Part shown: positions 47,209-59,797 of the stretch, in pieces
Layout of the letters: every line of letters begins with the position of its first letter
Position numbering within the stretch: position 1 is the first letter of the stretch
Source of the DNA: Umbelopsis isabellina
Lineage: Eukaryota; Mucoromycota; Umbelopsidomycetes; Umbelopsidales; Umbelopsidaceae
DNA length: 64,000 bases
Assembly: GCA_016758905.1 (NCBI GenBank)
Contig: JAEPQZ010000012.1
Location: 806,001 to 870,000, forward strand
Reading direction: 5' to 3'
Notes under the pieces: model-generated
Seen by the model: only the letters and a program-made list of their open reading frames with translations
What the model was told of the DNA's origin: nothing
Databases searched by the model: none
Program-made: the position numbers and the translations under genes

Positions 47209-50200
47209 ATGTCAAACATAGTCTCCAAAATTAGGGGATTTTTGTCATTGCATGGGGATGGAGATGTTTCAGAAAATGATTTCTTATCTGTCTTCCAAGG
47301 TAGCTGCCCAAGGGCTTTATTTCGCATATCTTTCCCACCCAAGCTACAGCACTCACTAACTCTTCACAGACTTGAAGACGGAAGATATCACGCTGATAGC
47401 AAGTGAATTAGCGAATAAAGATACTAGTGATCCTTTAGTAGACAGAAGAGGTTAGTGCTAGCCGGGGGTATCGTCATGTATAGTGATAAGGATTAGTTCC
47501 TGACTTTCTTGACAACTATTTAGCTTCCTGTGTTTTAGCCGAAGTTATATCTCGAACAACTATTGAAATTGAACCACATGCAGGTTGGTCTACAACAACA
47601 AAAGCATAATTGAAGATATGACATGACTCTAATCACTCTTGAAAGTGAACGCTTTAATTTCTGTATGCTTGAAACAAGTGCAAAATCCAGCTACAATGCC
47701 AGCAGCGTTACAAGGAATGCTACAATTGTGCACCAATAGAAATTTAGACCAGAAGACAGCAATAGATGTGCTGCAAGGGTAAGCATTGTTTTGAAGAGCG
47801 TTCAATTCACATTAATTGATTATAACCCGATTGCATCCTGCTATAGTGTACTGTTCAATTTGCAGGTACAAAAATTAGCACAATCTCAAAGACAAAGTAT
47901 ATTTGGAATCATACATGAACTGTTGCAGAATAACACAGATGGTAGGCTATCAAAGATAGTTCATTGTTAGCCCACATCTTAAAACTAAAGTTTTATGAAA
48001 TAGCCGTGGCAACTCGCACCGACGAATTCATTCCCAAATTTATCCAAGCAATGGATGGAGAAAGAGATCCCAGAAACCTGGTGATAGCCTTCAAGACGTT
48101 AAAGTTGATGACTAGATTGCTCGATGTATCTAAATGCATTGAAGATCTTTTTGAATTACTCTGGTGCTACTTTCCAATCACGTTTAAGCCTCCTCCTAAC
48201 GATCCATATGCCATAACAACTGAGGAATTGAAGAGGCATCTCAGGGAATGTATTGCCGCAACACCTTACTTTTCAAAATTTGCGATGCCGTCACTTCAAG
48301 AGAAGCTGGAGCATCCTTCTGATACAGTCAAGGTTGGTAGATTTTCTGAGGCATTAATATCTGTAATACTGTTGGCTAATTCATACTACAGAAGGAAGCC
48401 ATTGCCACCCTTACATTATGTGCACCGGTGTATGGTGCACATGCTTTGTTGCCAGGTATATCCGATATATTCAATGTCTTGTCTAGCCAAATATTCTATG
48501 CCAAAGATGGTGATATGCAAGAGCTGGCTCTCAACTCCATACACGTTATAACCTCGACCCTGGCAACTGGCATTAGTATAGCGGCTATATCAAACCCTAT
48601 TGAACGATCATTAGATCCGTTGATAGATGAATGCATGGTTGCTCTCAAGCAGCCTGAGCACAAGAACGCAAGGTCAGCTATTGCTATTCTGCGTTCTGCA
48701 GCGTCAGCGTCAGGTACACACCCACACAAATATCTGTAGTGAATTTATCAGAACGACTATTGACCCAATATCGACTTTAGATCCTGCTTGTACAGCTATT
48801 GTGGACCGAGTGATCCCGTCCTTGCTTGCCGCTTATCAAAACGCACACAATGACGGCGAAAGGATTGCTATATTGGATCTCATCATAGAGATTATGGATG
48901 CCAGTCGCACACTTTACGGAACTATGGATGGCTTGAAAGGTATACTTTCAGTTACTTTCAAGCAACATAAAGTACATCTGACTTATTCTATTTCAACAGT
49001 TGATCGCGATTTCATGACGCCCCTTTTGGCATACAAACCCCATTTACTGACTTTGTATGTTCAAGTCGCCAAATCATCCACCGATATACTTCAATATAAA
49101 GGTTGTCATGGCCTTTATATTATGGCTGCTTCTCGACACTTTTTGACAGACAACGAGGTATCTGGTGTCGTTGATATACTTACCAGGATATGTTGCGACA
49201 GTGGTAACAATCTGCTAAGGTAACAATATATGAATAGCATTCGAAAATTATAGAACTTTACTAACATGGTGAATACCACCTGTTCAAAAGGAAAGATTCA
49301 CTGGCATCCATTCGCAAGATTGGCCTATTTTGCCCCGACACCGTGATAAATACAGCTATCCCATACCTGATGTCAAACTTGCAAATCGAGGATAAGAAAA
49401 GATATACACTGGGGCTACTTTGTCACTTGGGTACTATTACATCAATGTATGAAGTGGTTGCACTTAAACTTAGCCAAGAGTTTATCCAAGCATGTGCAAA
49501 TGACCACAAGTATGCTGAATTCATTCTTAGCAATATTGTTGACGCTACTGAAGAAGGTCTTGCCAACAAGAGATTCTTAGAACAGGAAGAAGCATGGTCT
49601 GAAGTTCTGCAACGCATTATGATAACAGTAGCCCGTTGTTCAGAGCAAACACCTTTATCTATAACCACACTTAACTTACTAGCCTATTGGTTAGCAAACA
49701 TCTTTCGTCGTTTGAGTCTTGAGTAAGTTAGAGAAGCTTATAGCTCAAATTCATTATGCTCTTCATGACTAACCATTTGCCTTGGCGTAGAACGCAAATG
49801 TTACAGAGCCAGACTGCTCTCAGTATATTTGTTCAAGCTGAACATGGAGGCTCCTCTTTAGATAGGTCAATACCTCATATCAATGTGTTGGTACCAGAGG
49901 CGCCAGATTCAATTGCGTCTCTTTCTTGCATCTTCGCTGCAATATTTTGCAATTGTCGAAAGGAGGTTTGTTCGAATTCTATTTTATTCATTCTAAATGA
50001 TCATTATATCTAAATGCTGTATTTAAACAAAGGTTTGGACCCATCATATGCCAACCAGCGATATTCCTATGCAATGGATCAAATCGGCTACTGAGTCGCT
50101 AAACAGCACCCAGATAACGACATTATCGCAGTTAGCAGCGGTATATGTGAACCACTGCATACAAGGTAAAACTTAGATTGGAATGTAGCCAGTCTGATAT

Positions 50201-51282
50201 AACCATTAACAAATCAGTGCCAGATACATCAATACTGGAGAGATTCTTCGATGAAGCTTTAACAAACTATATTAATCCGACTATCGAAACTCTCCATGAT
50301 GGCCATTCCAATGGACTCACGGTTCTTATTTGGGTAAGGTTTTGCATGCTAGCATTCATTTCATGTTTCAACCTCGTATTGACCAGCCATATAGTTGGCA
50401 AAGGCTTCTGTCACAAGCGGAAAATCGATGAAACTGGTTACCAATATTTTAGACACCCTTCAAAACAGCAAAGTCGGTCAATTAGCCGCCAAAGGTTTTC
50501 AAATCATTGCTGCTGACAACGTTATTCTGCTCAACAAACAGTCCTTTTCTAAAGTTTCCGTAAGTCAAAACTCCCAAGCTGTTCTGGTTCGCCTAAAACC
50601 TTATAATGACCAATTTATCTTTCAGTTACTGTACAAACAACGACTATACAATAATATAATCCCCAAATTAATTCCACATATCAAAGATGATTCTTCCATA
50701 GAATCCCAAGATAACCACCTCATCGCGTTGTGCCATATACTTGGTAACGTACCCAAGCAGGTGTACATGGCAAGTCTAACCGACGTAAGTTACGATCTGA
50801 TATGAAAAGTTTTTGAATTTGCAAACTTATAATGCCTTATCTCATTTCTAGCTATTCCTATTTCTGGTGCGAGCACTACAAATACCAATGATTGTTGTGC
50901 AGTTGATTGCTCTGGAGCTAGTCAGTCTAACAGTCGAGCAATTGCCACTGGTGGTCAAACAGCATATCCAATCGATTCTCCCGACACTGCTCAAGTTAAG
51001 CCATGCCAAATCGGGTAGCAGTACGATTCAAGTTCGAGTAGCTGCACTGGATTGCCTAAGTCGGCTGCCTGGCGCTCTACAAGCTCAGGTGTTAATGCCA
51101 TACGCAAATATGGTTATTAAAGAATTGGCAAGCGTTTTGGATGATCGAAAGAGGCTCGTCCGCATCGCAGCTGTCGACTGCAGGACAACTTGGTGAGTGT
51201 CAGCTACCATGAATGAATTTTTCAACTCATATGTATCTAACTCAAGGTTGATATTAGGTATGCTGTTGGTATCAAAGGCTAG
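47209..51282 (+). CDS. MMS19: MMS19, HEAT-repeat cytosolic iron-sulfur targeting factor
   Basis: Seventeen exons: 47209-47299, 47370-47450, 47524-47583, 47646-47778, 47847-47941, 48004-48332, 48392-48713, 48781-48939, 49000-49219, 49291-49722, 49791-49965, 50033-50165, 50218-50333, 50395-50559, 50626-50784, 50852-51192, 51258-51282. All phases agree and give 1011 aa, the usual MMS19 length. Recognisable parts are TYETL-free N-terminal HEAT repeats, the block LLDVSKCIEDLFELLWCYFPITF, GLTVLIWLAKASVTSG and the C-terminal ASVLDDRKRLVRIAAVDCR. MMS19 delivers Fe-S clusters to DNA repair and replication enzymes such as XPD. The last exon codes for eight residues. Confidence 0.93.
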
Positions 51283-51765
51283 CGATGTCATAGCGCACAA
51301 AACGAAGGGCTTATATGTATACTGACATTGTGTATTTAAGCTAATAAAAAAATAAACAAAGAATTGGTATTTACAAAAAACCATATGCACTTAAGTTCAG
51401 AAGAAATCAATGTTGGAAACGGTGGGGATCCACATAATTGGTAATAACTACCAAGAGAGTGAGGAGAGGAGGGGAAAAGGAAAAGATCGAAGGAAAGCAG
51501 TGCGAGAACTAATAAAGAAAAGGCATAAGCAAAATAAAAAAAGAAACAACAGGAGAAAAAAAAAGAGAGATTCGTTGCAACCGCCAGCGAAAGCACTAGT
51601 CAGACTCTACAGTACGACTAAGGGAAGTGTTACTTGACTTTACCCTTAGATCAACTAGGCCAAAAAGTGGCGAGATTTTAAGATAATTTTGAGATGCTTA
51701 TGACGAGTATATGGATAAAGCAAGAATGGGGGAGTGTGTTGCACTGTTGTGAAAGACACCCACTC
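51283..51765. other. Convergent 3' intergenic region
   Basis: Shared 3' region of MMS19 and the YAP1-like gene. A purine-rich stretch (GAGGAGAGGAGGGG then A/G tracts) occupies about 51458-51570 on the plus strand. No supported gene. Confidence 0.55.
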
Positions 51766-53332
51766 CTACTTGTTAACCTTCCTATCGATCACCTCATAGA
51801 GATCATCCTTTGTAAGATTTCCTGAACAAGTCGCTTTGTGCTTCATTTGATCACAAAGATCATCAATTTCAATTTCATCAAAGTTGGGATGTTGTTGCAT
51901 CCATTCCCAAGCTTGCACAGGATTCATCTTATTCTCTTGATTTCCTGAATGTTCAAATGAAGTGGGCTTGGTTTCATAGCCCAAATCCAATAACTCGCTT
52001 GCAGAAAATTGACCTTCCTCCTTTGGGGTTAAGATAGGAGCAGCAAATGCACCATAGTTATCGAAATCAGTTTCAAACAGTGGTGGCATAGGAGTTTCAG
52101 AGAACAGGGTGTTGTCAATATCGTTGGATGGTGTTCGGTATTGACTGAACAATGCAGAGCGTTCCAATTCCTCGTTCGACAAGTTGGGGCATTGGTTGGC
52201 CATGAATCGGTCGGCAGCAGTCGTATCGAACGCTGCGTTATTATCAAAAATGGTTGAATCGAGTGCACTGGCTGACAAGTCACCGAAGCTGGCAAATGAA
52301 GTGGGAACGATATTCTTCTCTGAGTTGGATGTGGGAGTCGTCTCTGCCGTTTTAGCTGTTGAGTTTGAAGGCGATGATGCTTCACTTCCACTATCATCGT
52401 GGGCGGAAGAAGGCGGCGTCCATGCAGAATCTGGATTAGATGATGGAACCACACCATCATTTCTTAGCAGAGTGGATGGTTGAACACCAGCATCTGGTAC
52501 AAGAGCTGAATTAGGCTTATTATTGGTGGCCTTGGAGATAGGGAAGTCAAATGTAAAGGCAGTTCCTTTCAAAAGGTAGTTTTCTGCTTCCAATTTTTGC
52601 ACAAGCTCTTTCAATTGCTGATTTTCTTTCTCCAAGTTGACCGATGGTTTTCCATGCGAAGATTCTAATTCAGCAATTCGATCTTCTAATTCTTTGACGT
52701 ATTTTTCCTTTCTTTCGCGGAAAGCTCTTTGTGCGGCTCTGTTTTGAGCCTTACGCTTTAGCTTAGGATCCGCTGGAGCAGGCTGTACAAAGAAAGCGGA
52801 GTTTAATCACTAATACATGTTGGGCTGGGCTGGGCTGGGCTGGGCGGGCCCCAGAAGGTTCGTCAGCATCTAGCTCAGAACTTACAGTAGGAGTGTTGGC
52901 CATGGGTTTTCTACCAGGTTTTCTGGGACGATCGCTATCATCTTCATCTGTTAATAACAAAAACCGCCATATTTAATATCATTGCCTGCTTTTTTGTAAG
53001 GGTTTGTACTATATTGTCAGATGACTCTACCATCAAAATCGTCTTGGTCTACGTCTATTCATTCGATGAAGACATAATCATAGGCAAAAAGGTAGCAAAG
53101 AATTCATTAGAATATTATGTCCAATAAAACTCATATCAACGAACTAGTCCAACTCACGAGAATGCTTGATAGCCATAGATTTACCGTTGGACTCAACTTG
53201 GTCGAATTTGCGCTTGTCGTGTTCGTCAAGAGGGCTGGGTAAAGCATGTTCTTCGGGGCTGGCACTAGAACCACTGAAATCAGTATCGTTGGGGGTGTAC
53301 GGAGATACGCTGTTAACTGAAGTAGCTGCCAT
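51766..53332 (-). CDS. YAP1: YAP1/PAP1-like redox-responsive bZIP transcription factor
   Basis: Exons read downward: 53332-53158, 52947-52886, 52782-51766; 417 aa. A possible 24-base cassette exon (53054-53031) would add eight acidic residues in frame. The basic region KRKAQNRAAQRAFRERKEKY with a leucine zipper lies near residues 88-165 and is the AP-1-like fungal type. The C-terminal domain (EIEIDDLCDQMKHKATCSG) matches the Cys-rich domain with nuclear export signal. Only Cys277, Cys389 and Cys398 are present, half of the six in Yap1, so the disulfide switch must be simpler. It should activate oxidative-stress genes when oxidised. Confidence 0.9.
52821..52845 (+). repeat. (TGGGC)5 microsatellite in an intron
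   Basis: Five perfect TGGGC units inside the intron between positions 52783 and 52885 of the YAP1-like gene. Confidence 0.95.
53031..53054 (-). other. Possible 24-base cassette exon of the YAP1-like gene
   Basis: On the minus strand this block has a TAG acceptor before and GTAGAG donor after it, enters and leaves in phase 1 and would code VDQDDFDD, joining smoothly with the acidic HEDDSDRPRKPGRKP context. The gene is in frame with or without it. Confidence 0.45.
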
Positions 53333-53635
53333 TGCAAGATTATGGAGATGTAATGTAGCGAGAAGAGAGTCAAAAAAAAATTAAAAAAATTATTTAGGCA
53401 GAGAAGAAAAAAAGTGCGATTTACGCTCTGCTGACTGTTCAAGCAACACAGAGCTTAAAACTAACTGGCTGGCAGGCCACACAAGAAGTCAATTGGCTGA
53501 TATCAACTTTTTGGAAAAAACTCCACCTGCCCTGCCCTGCACTACTCACCCGCACCAGCCCAGCTAAATCCTGCTCAACACCCACTACCATTGCCCCTGC
53601 TCGACTCGCATCCCAATACTAGATTATACCCAGAC
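53333..53635. promoter_or_regulatory. Divergent promoter region, YAP1-like / STE50-like
   Basis: 303 bases between opposite ATGs. The right side is C-rich (CCTGCCCTGCC, CCAGCCCAGC). No gene seen. Confidence 0.5.
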
Positions 53636-55698
53636 ATGGACAGCGTGCTCAACTGGGATGAGGTCAAAGTCTGCAAGTGGCTTTCTTCCGTCGGGTACAC
53701 TGGCTATGAGAAGAAATTCAAAGGTGATTATCTTCTTCCATCTGGCATCACCACAGCTTTGCCCGTCAGTAACCCAACTCATAACGGCAATTTTATTTGA
53801 TTACAGAGAATGGAATCACTGGCGATGTGCTCGTAAACTTGGACAGCGAGGCATTGAAAGACCTATCAATACAGTCCGCCGGGGTCAGAACGGCGTTGTT
53901 GAAGAACATTTATCACCTTAAAGTATTATACAGAATACCTATTAATGATTGGGATTATATTCCGCCAAGTAAGTGGTCTGCTTTGTCAAGTATTACAGCC
54001 CAGGTGATTATACCATTGGATTGGATTGGATTGGATTGACATCTTTGCTTTTCTTAAACTCTCAGCCATAACCTACGAAAACGTAAGTGTCAATTTACCA
54101 CTAGTCCTTTTTGATGCATGCTGTTTATTTATAATCCATCAAATATATACAGGAATGGCTCGGTCATAATGGTATGCTCGATTATCGCAAAATAGAGGCA
54201 GCATTTCAGGAGAGAGGTACGTGTGAACGAGAAACGGACACTTTTTTGGGGACTTTTATGGATATTCATTATGCATATAGATGCAACTGTAAGGCAACTG
54301 ACTGATGAAATATCTAAAACGATCAACGATGTGGCTCGGTTGCGAGATGAGATGATGAGTATGTGGAAAGTAATCAAAGACAAAAAGGTATGATGTTTTT
54401 GTTTGAACATAATGCAAAACGATATTCAATTGAGAGACTGACAGCTTGCTCAGCCTTTGCCCGTGCCTGATTTTGAGAAAGCCAAGCCAACAAACTCGAA
54501 ATATCCCAATCCATGGTCACCACACAATTTAAGAGCAATGAGTCCTTATGAATCAAATCAAGAGGGGTGGCCACAATCGCCGCTTGAGGCTTCCAATTCT
54601 ATGCGGAGAATCATGCATGATGGAGCTACTTTTGATGAGGTTCGTGGGAACACTCTTGGTATCACTCATAGCAAGTTCATTTTTCTAAATCTTTTCACTT
54701 ACAGATACAGCGAGGTCAGCAGCCTGTTACTGTCAATGATGGTGGAGCCATCAAAGTTTATGGTGGTAGGATTGCAAACAACTCAAAAGTGGAATTGGAA
54801 GCGTCCAAGAATGTGCGGCTACTATTGGATGACCCATGTTCTAAAGTGATACCCGTGGCGCTAAAGAAATACAATGTAGCGGATGACTGGCAAAATTACG
54901 CCTTGTGTATACAATGGGGCCCTGAGGATAATTTGCAAGGTAACATTAAAATTGCAAACATATTTGTGTACATGAGGTAGACTAATGTTATTGTGTCCAT
55001 AAGAACGCGTTTTGTCTTATGAGGAGAAACCGCTTCGTGTTTTACAGAAACTCAAGGAGAGTAAACAAAATCCAATGTTTACATTAAAACATATTAAAGA
55101 CTCGAAACCATTGACTCCACCTGGAGGCGACTCTAATATGGCTGCTCTTACAAGCCCTAATTTGTCGCCTCCAGCTGGAATGTTGGGAAGATCACAGTCT
55201 TATAAAGCAGCCACCAGTATGTCAAACCCGAACTCCTTTTCACCATCACGACCTGTTCCTCTCAAACCATCATCATCCGTATCATCTAATTTACATCAAC
55301 ATAAAGACTTACCAACTTCACCAAACGATTGGTCTGTCAATGGGACAAGTGCAGCTGGATCTGCATCGGGTCAGTCTACGACGCAGTCAACGTTGCGATC
55401 CTTAATGGGCCCTTTGACCAAATCCAACAAATCCTCATCTCAGAGCCAAATAGACGCGAGCGCAAAATCAGGTTCAGGAAACCATCTTGCGCCGAAATCC
55501 AATTTGGAAGCTCCCGTCATGGCACCATCAATATCGGCACCTACCGCTTCCACTTCTACCAACACATCGCAGGCCAAACCAGAGCATTTCTTGGGAGACC
55601 TTGGATTGGAGTCTGGTATGGCCGATGCTATTTATTCATATATGATGAGTCGGTCAGAGAACAACAGCAAAGATTCTAATGGTAATGATAGCAAATAA
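53636..55698 (+). CDS. STE50: STE50-like SAM and RA domain adaptor
   Basis: Eight exons (53636-53723, 53807-53968, 54066-54082, 54153-54216, 54281-54387, 54454-54639, 54705-54939, 55004-55698) encode 517 aa. An N-terminal SAM domain has WDEVKVCKWLSSVGYTGYE and LKDLSIQSAGVRTALLKNI. A coiled-coil segment follows at about 115-145. The RA domain begins IKVYGGRIANNSKVELEASK and includes DDWQNYALCIQWG and PLRVLQKLKES. The tail is Ser/Pro-rich. Yeast Ste50 uses SAM to bind the MAPKKK Ste11 and RA to bind Cdc42/Ras in mating, filamentation and HOG signalling. The third exon is 17 bases. Confidence 0.9.
54015..54038 (+). repeat. (ATTGG)n microsatellite in an intron
   Basis: Nearly five ATTGG units inside the intron 53969-54065 of the STE50-like gene. 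Confidence 0.9.
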
Positions 55699-55814
55699 AA
55701 TGATTAGCACATCTTGTGACTGTAAATTACCATCGTTCATTGTTCGTCTTGTCTCGTCCTCGAATTTTTTGCCCTTCATAATAATATATTTGATCGCTCT
55801 CGCTAAGCACTACC

Positions 55815-56903
55815 ATGGCCGAAGACGAACTATTTGGAGCTGCATTTGACGACGACATCTTTGAGGCCGAGAAAGTGAGAAACCCTATTGCTCCACTGCA
55901 AGTTCAGAAAGCGAGTTATACAGCCAAGCACGAAGATCATGGTGTAAGTTTGAACTAGCCGCTTGATGCTTGCGATCCCTCATTCATAACCTAACATGAC
56001 ATATAGTGGTTCCACAATGAAGACTCCATAGCACATTTGATGACGACCAGACATGGACCAAATCAGATCAAACTCACCATCGAGCATGACTACTTGTACA
56101 AACGCTACGCACGAGCCTTGAACACAAGTTTGGAGTACATTGCAGCTGTAGAGGATGACAGTATCGACTGCAAAGTGGTGAATCCCAGAGAGATCATAGA
56201 GACTGCAGCGCTTAGCGCTATGAAATTAGATGATATTGAAACAGCAATGCAATGTGCTGATAAGATTGTAGGTGTCAAATCAAAATACTGATGTTTCCGT
56301 AAACCTTTGTTTCTAATCTTGTGTATCCTAGAATTCTCGAGAATTAGGGTCTTTGCAGACAAGAGGAGTAGTCTATATGCACGGTGGAAGATACAGAGAC
56401 GCCATATCTTGCTTCATACAGTATAATAATATGCGTGCGTTAGATTATAAGCCATGGAGGTAAGGCTATTTCCACCTATGGTTAAAAGTTATGTACTTCC
56501 TTTTTCATAGTCATTATAATATAGACACATGGCTACCACATTTTTGAAAAGCTACAATGACAAACCATCAGAAGATAACAAACTAAGGCTGCATTTAGCG
56601 GACGCTAGCATAAAGCGATCCCTCACGATTTTGAGCGCAGGCGCCTGGCCGAATGTCGACTTTGCTCGGGCACGGTATCAGCGAGAGTACGACGACATAA
56701 AAGAATTGGAAATTCGGATCAGAGAGCTTGGAGGCAGCGCATCTGTCTTCTTTGCCGCCATGCCAGTGACTGGCGAGTCAGTCCCATCTTGTCTCCAGCT
56801 GTTCCAGTGGGACGACATTGTATGGATTGATGCGGAGTGTAGACGAGTTGCTGGCAACAAAGATATTGAAGACGAGCACACCAAGAGCGTAAGAGAGCTG
56901 TAA
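55815..56903 (+). CDS. C8orf76-like protein, possible TPR fold
   Basis: Exons 55815-55943, 56007-56267, 56332-56459 and 56525-56903 encode 298 aa. The N terminus ELFGAAFDDDIFEAEKV followed by ASYTAKHEDHGWF resembles human C8orf76 (LFGGEFEDSVFEE...ASYCAK...WF). The middle (YKRYARALNTSLEYI, TAALSAMKLDDIETAMQCAD, GGRYRDAISCFIQYN) has the helix-pair pattern of TPR repeats. The function of C8orf76 is unknown. Family assignment is from memory of short motifs; that it is a real protein gene is clear from the clean splicing. Confidence 0.68.
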
Positions 56904-57250
56904 TGAACCAAGTGTAACCACAGTAGCATTTGTGATTACTATGGACACTTGTGGCCATGCCCTTGTCTTAGCTTTTACACTTATATACCAATAAAACAAT
57001 GGCCGTTAGATCATTGGCCAACACCCATTTGTAATAGTTTATAAAAAGCCGTACAGCAGCCCCATGTTTTGACAAAAAGTTCTTTCTGCTCGTCGCTTTT
57101 TTCCATGAAATTAATGTATCTTTATTGTGTTAATTCATTTGCTTGCGGATATATTAGCACTGCCGTGCTGTACTTCTAATTCCTTCCGTAGGTTGTGCTT
57201 ATATACGGATACTATAGGTTATGATGGAGCGTATTTTACATGGCGATGTT
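56904..57250. other. Convergent 3' intergenic region
   Basis: 3' region shared by the C8orf76-like and second Kelch genes; an AATAAAA-like signal lies at about 56991-56997. No gene seen. Confidence 0.55.
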
Positions 57251-59368
57251 CTACTGTTTATATTGTACATCAGACATCTCGCTGGGAGGTCGACTACTTT
57301 GTTTGCTATCTGCGTCGCCATTGACAACGAAAAGTTCTCTGCGAGGCATGAAATAGCTGTTACCTATGTCCACACCGATCAGATCGCCAGGCGTCTCATT
57401 GATAGTGCCTACATTGCCTGCTGCATAACTGAATCTGTTGGTATGTGGATGGCTTGCCGCTGGCTGTGATATTGCAGACATTCGGTTCGCGCGATAGTAA
57501 TCACCATACATTGTTACTGGGCGTGATGACTGGCCGGCATGGTAGCTGAACCGCTGTGGTTCTGCGCTATTCCGACCCAGAAACAAGGCAGACAGTCGGT
57601 TGCCTCGACCACCGGCGGAAGATTGCGAAATGATGGAGAAGCGGTCACCGGCATAGTGGCTGTTTCGCTTGGTGCCGTATGCACCTTCTGCTTGACGACC
57701 TTTGCTTCTTCTATGGTAGAAGACGAATATCAATGCTCCCAATGCTGCAACACCAGCTACGCCACCAATAGCTGCACCAGCTTTTGTGCCTGGAGATGCA
57801 TCCGAGGCAATGGCTGTCTGTACTGGAGTAGATGGAATTACGGGGGGTGATGTGGTTGCACTGGCTGTGGCAGTAGCAATTGTCATAAATGTACTTGTGG
57901 AATCTATACTTGAAGTTGCGGGCTGATAACTATTAGCCCAAACTGACTTTGTTAGATCATAAATGTATATGTTTGAATCGCCGGTTTCTTTTGCAGTGAA
58001 ACCTGTTATAGGGAAAATTGTGTGATGAAATGACATTGGTTAATATAAGTGCGGGAGCTCGATTGCATATTCATTAATAAGAAACAAGGAGTACCAAAAG
58101 CGATGATAACATAATAGTCTGAAGGAGGGAGTCCAGGTCAGCAAAAGCAAAGCAAGCAAATACATGGCATGAAATTACACTCCACATACCTATTAGCGAT
58201 GCCGTATGAGCATATCGCCCTACAGGAGGGTTAAGATTAGGCAAAGTTTGCCAAACGCATGCATCTGGCAAAGTGCAATTCAGAACTGCGATATCAGACA
58301 TGAAAACGCCATAATTTTTGTCGGTGCCACCGTGAATAAGAATGCTTTGACCGTCTGGTAATAAGGTTGCAGCGTGATCGCGACGAGACGTCGGTATTTT
58401 GCCAGTGGCATTGAGCAATGACCATTCCAGGGCATTGGTATCAAATACATAAGTATCATTCATATTGATTGTCTTGTTGCCGTCGAATCCTCCAATGAGG
58501 ATCATTCTTCCATCGGCAAGTAGGGTTGCTGTATGATGATAGCGAGGGGATGGGGTGAAAGTTTGATTAGAAAATTGTTGCCATGTCATAGCGTTTGTAT
58601 CGAAGGACCATAGTTCGTTTGTTAAAGGGTATCCCCCAAAAAGATAGCCAATGCCGGTATTAAGGTTCGCCACCATGGTATGTTCTATTCTTCGTGGGGG
58701 ACTGTCAATATTGGGTTTTGTCCAGGATTCTGATACAGAGTCATAATAATACAACGTTGAAGTTGATGAATCGTTCTCGCTGCCTCCGGCGGTTTGTCCG
58801 CCGTAGATGATGAGATGATGGTTATTTTCGCCTCCGGGGATAGCGCTATGATAGCATGTTGTAGGTCCGTCTGCAGGTCCCAGAGCCCACGGCGCCGACT
58901 GCGTGGTAATAGTATGGATCGAATTCAATAGGAGAAGGTCATTTGTGTTGATTGCTGTCGTTTCGTTGACGCCTAATGACCCCGTCTTTCCACCTTGAAA
59001 GCAGAATCTGTTGCACGAGGGTATGTACAAATTATGGTTAGTCGGTCGTAGCCTCAAAAATCTCGTATGATCGTAAAAATTGTTCAATAAATATATACCT
59101 ATTGTTCTAGAGATAATGTGTGAGCGGATTTGTCTTCAATACAGATATCAATGCTAGTTTCTATAATAAAGTTACGCGTAAACTTACCACAATGGAAGCA
59201 GCCTGACCCCATCGTGGACTAGGAGACTATATACAAAGCAACAATAAACATGATATTTAAAAACATCAAAAGCAAAGCCAGTTTTATGCGTACCAGAGAG
59301 GCTCTAACATAAGGTATAATGAGTGACCATGCCGCAAACAGTGCCAGCCTGTATTGCGGGTATTTCAT
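57251..59368 (-). CDS. Kelch-repeat single-pass membrane protein with 8-base microexon
   Basis: Exons read downward: 59368-59294, 59226-59188, 59106-59099, 59007-58190, 58118-58095, 58002-57251; 571 aa. Signal peptide MKYPQYRLALFAAWSLIIPY; Kelch repeats over about 30-335 (FCFQGGKTGSLG, LIIYGGQTAGG, IGYLFGGYPLTNELWSF, MILIGGFDGN, ILIHGGTDKN); membrane helix AAIGGVAGVAALGALIFVF near 405-425; Ser/Tyr-rich tail. Without the 8-base exon AACAATAG the frame breaks between exons 2 and 4; with it the join reads SIVNNRFCFQGG, a normal Kelch strand. Exon 5 is 24 bases. Same architecture as the intronless gene at 30920-32851. Confidence 0.88.
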
Positions 59369-59797
59369 AACTAGAATTTTAATTGAAAGGAAGGGACTGT
59401 GTCTAAAGGATGTGAACCAGTAGAGTGCACACGGAAATTCCAGGATTTATTGCTCCTAGCTTCGTGTAACAAACTGTTATATTGCCTACTACTTTTTGGG
59501 CAATCCCATACATCAGTGAAAACCGCATCTAATTAAACTTCTACCGATCGCCCACTGCATTACGTCTTTAAGGGGGCCGCGGCTGCTTTTGACCTTGTCA
59601 TTTTCTTGGGACAATTTTTGCCATTTCACTTTGAAACAACACTGTTAATTAAATGCTCAAGGGGTCCAATTTGCTGTCAGCATTTCATACTGCTAATATA
59701 AATATAGAATGATAATGGTCCACTAATAGGATATACAGAGCTACCCAAGGTATGGGCATAGAAATATTCAAAAATTCATTGCTATTAAGTAAACGCA
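59369..59797. other. Intergenic region upstream of the second Kelch gene
   Basis: Promoter of the Kelch gene and 3' flank of the hydrolase gene, both on the minus strand. No gene seen. Confidence 0.55.
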
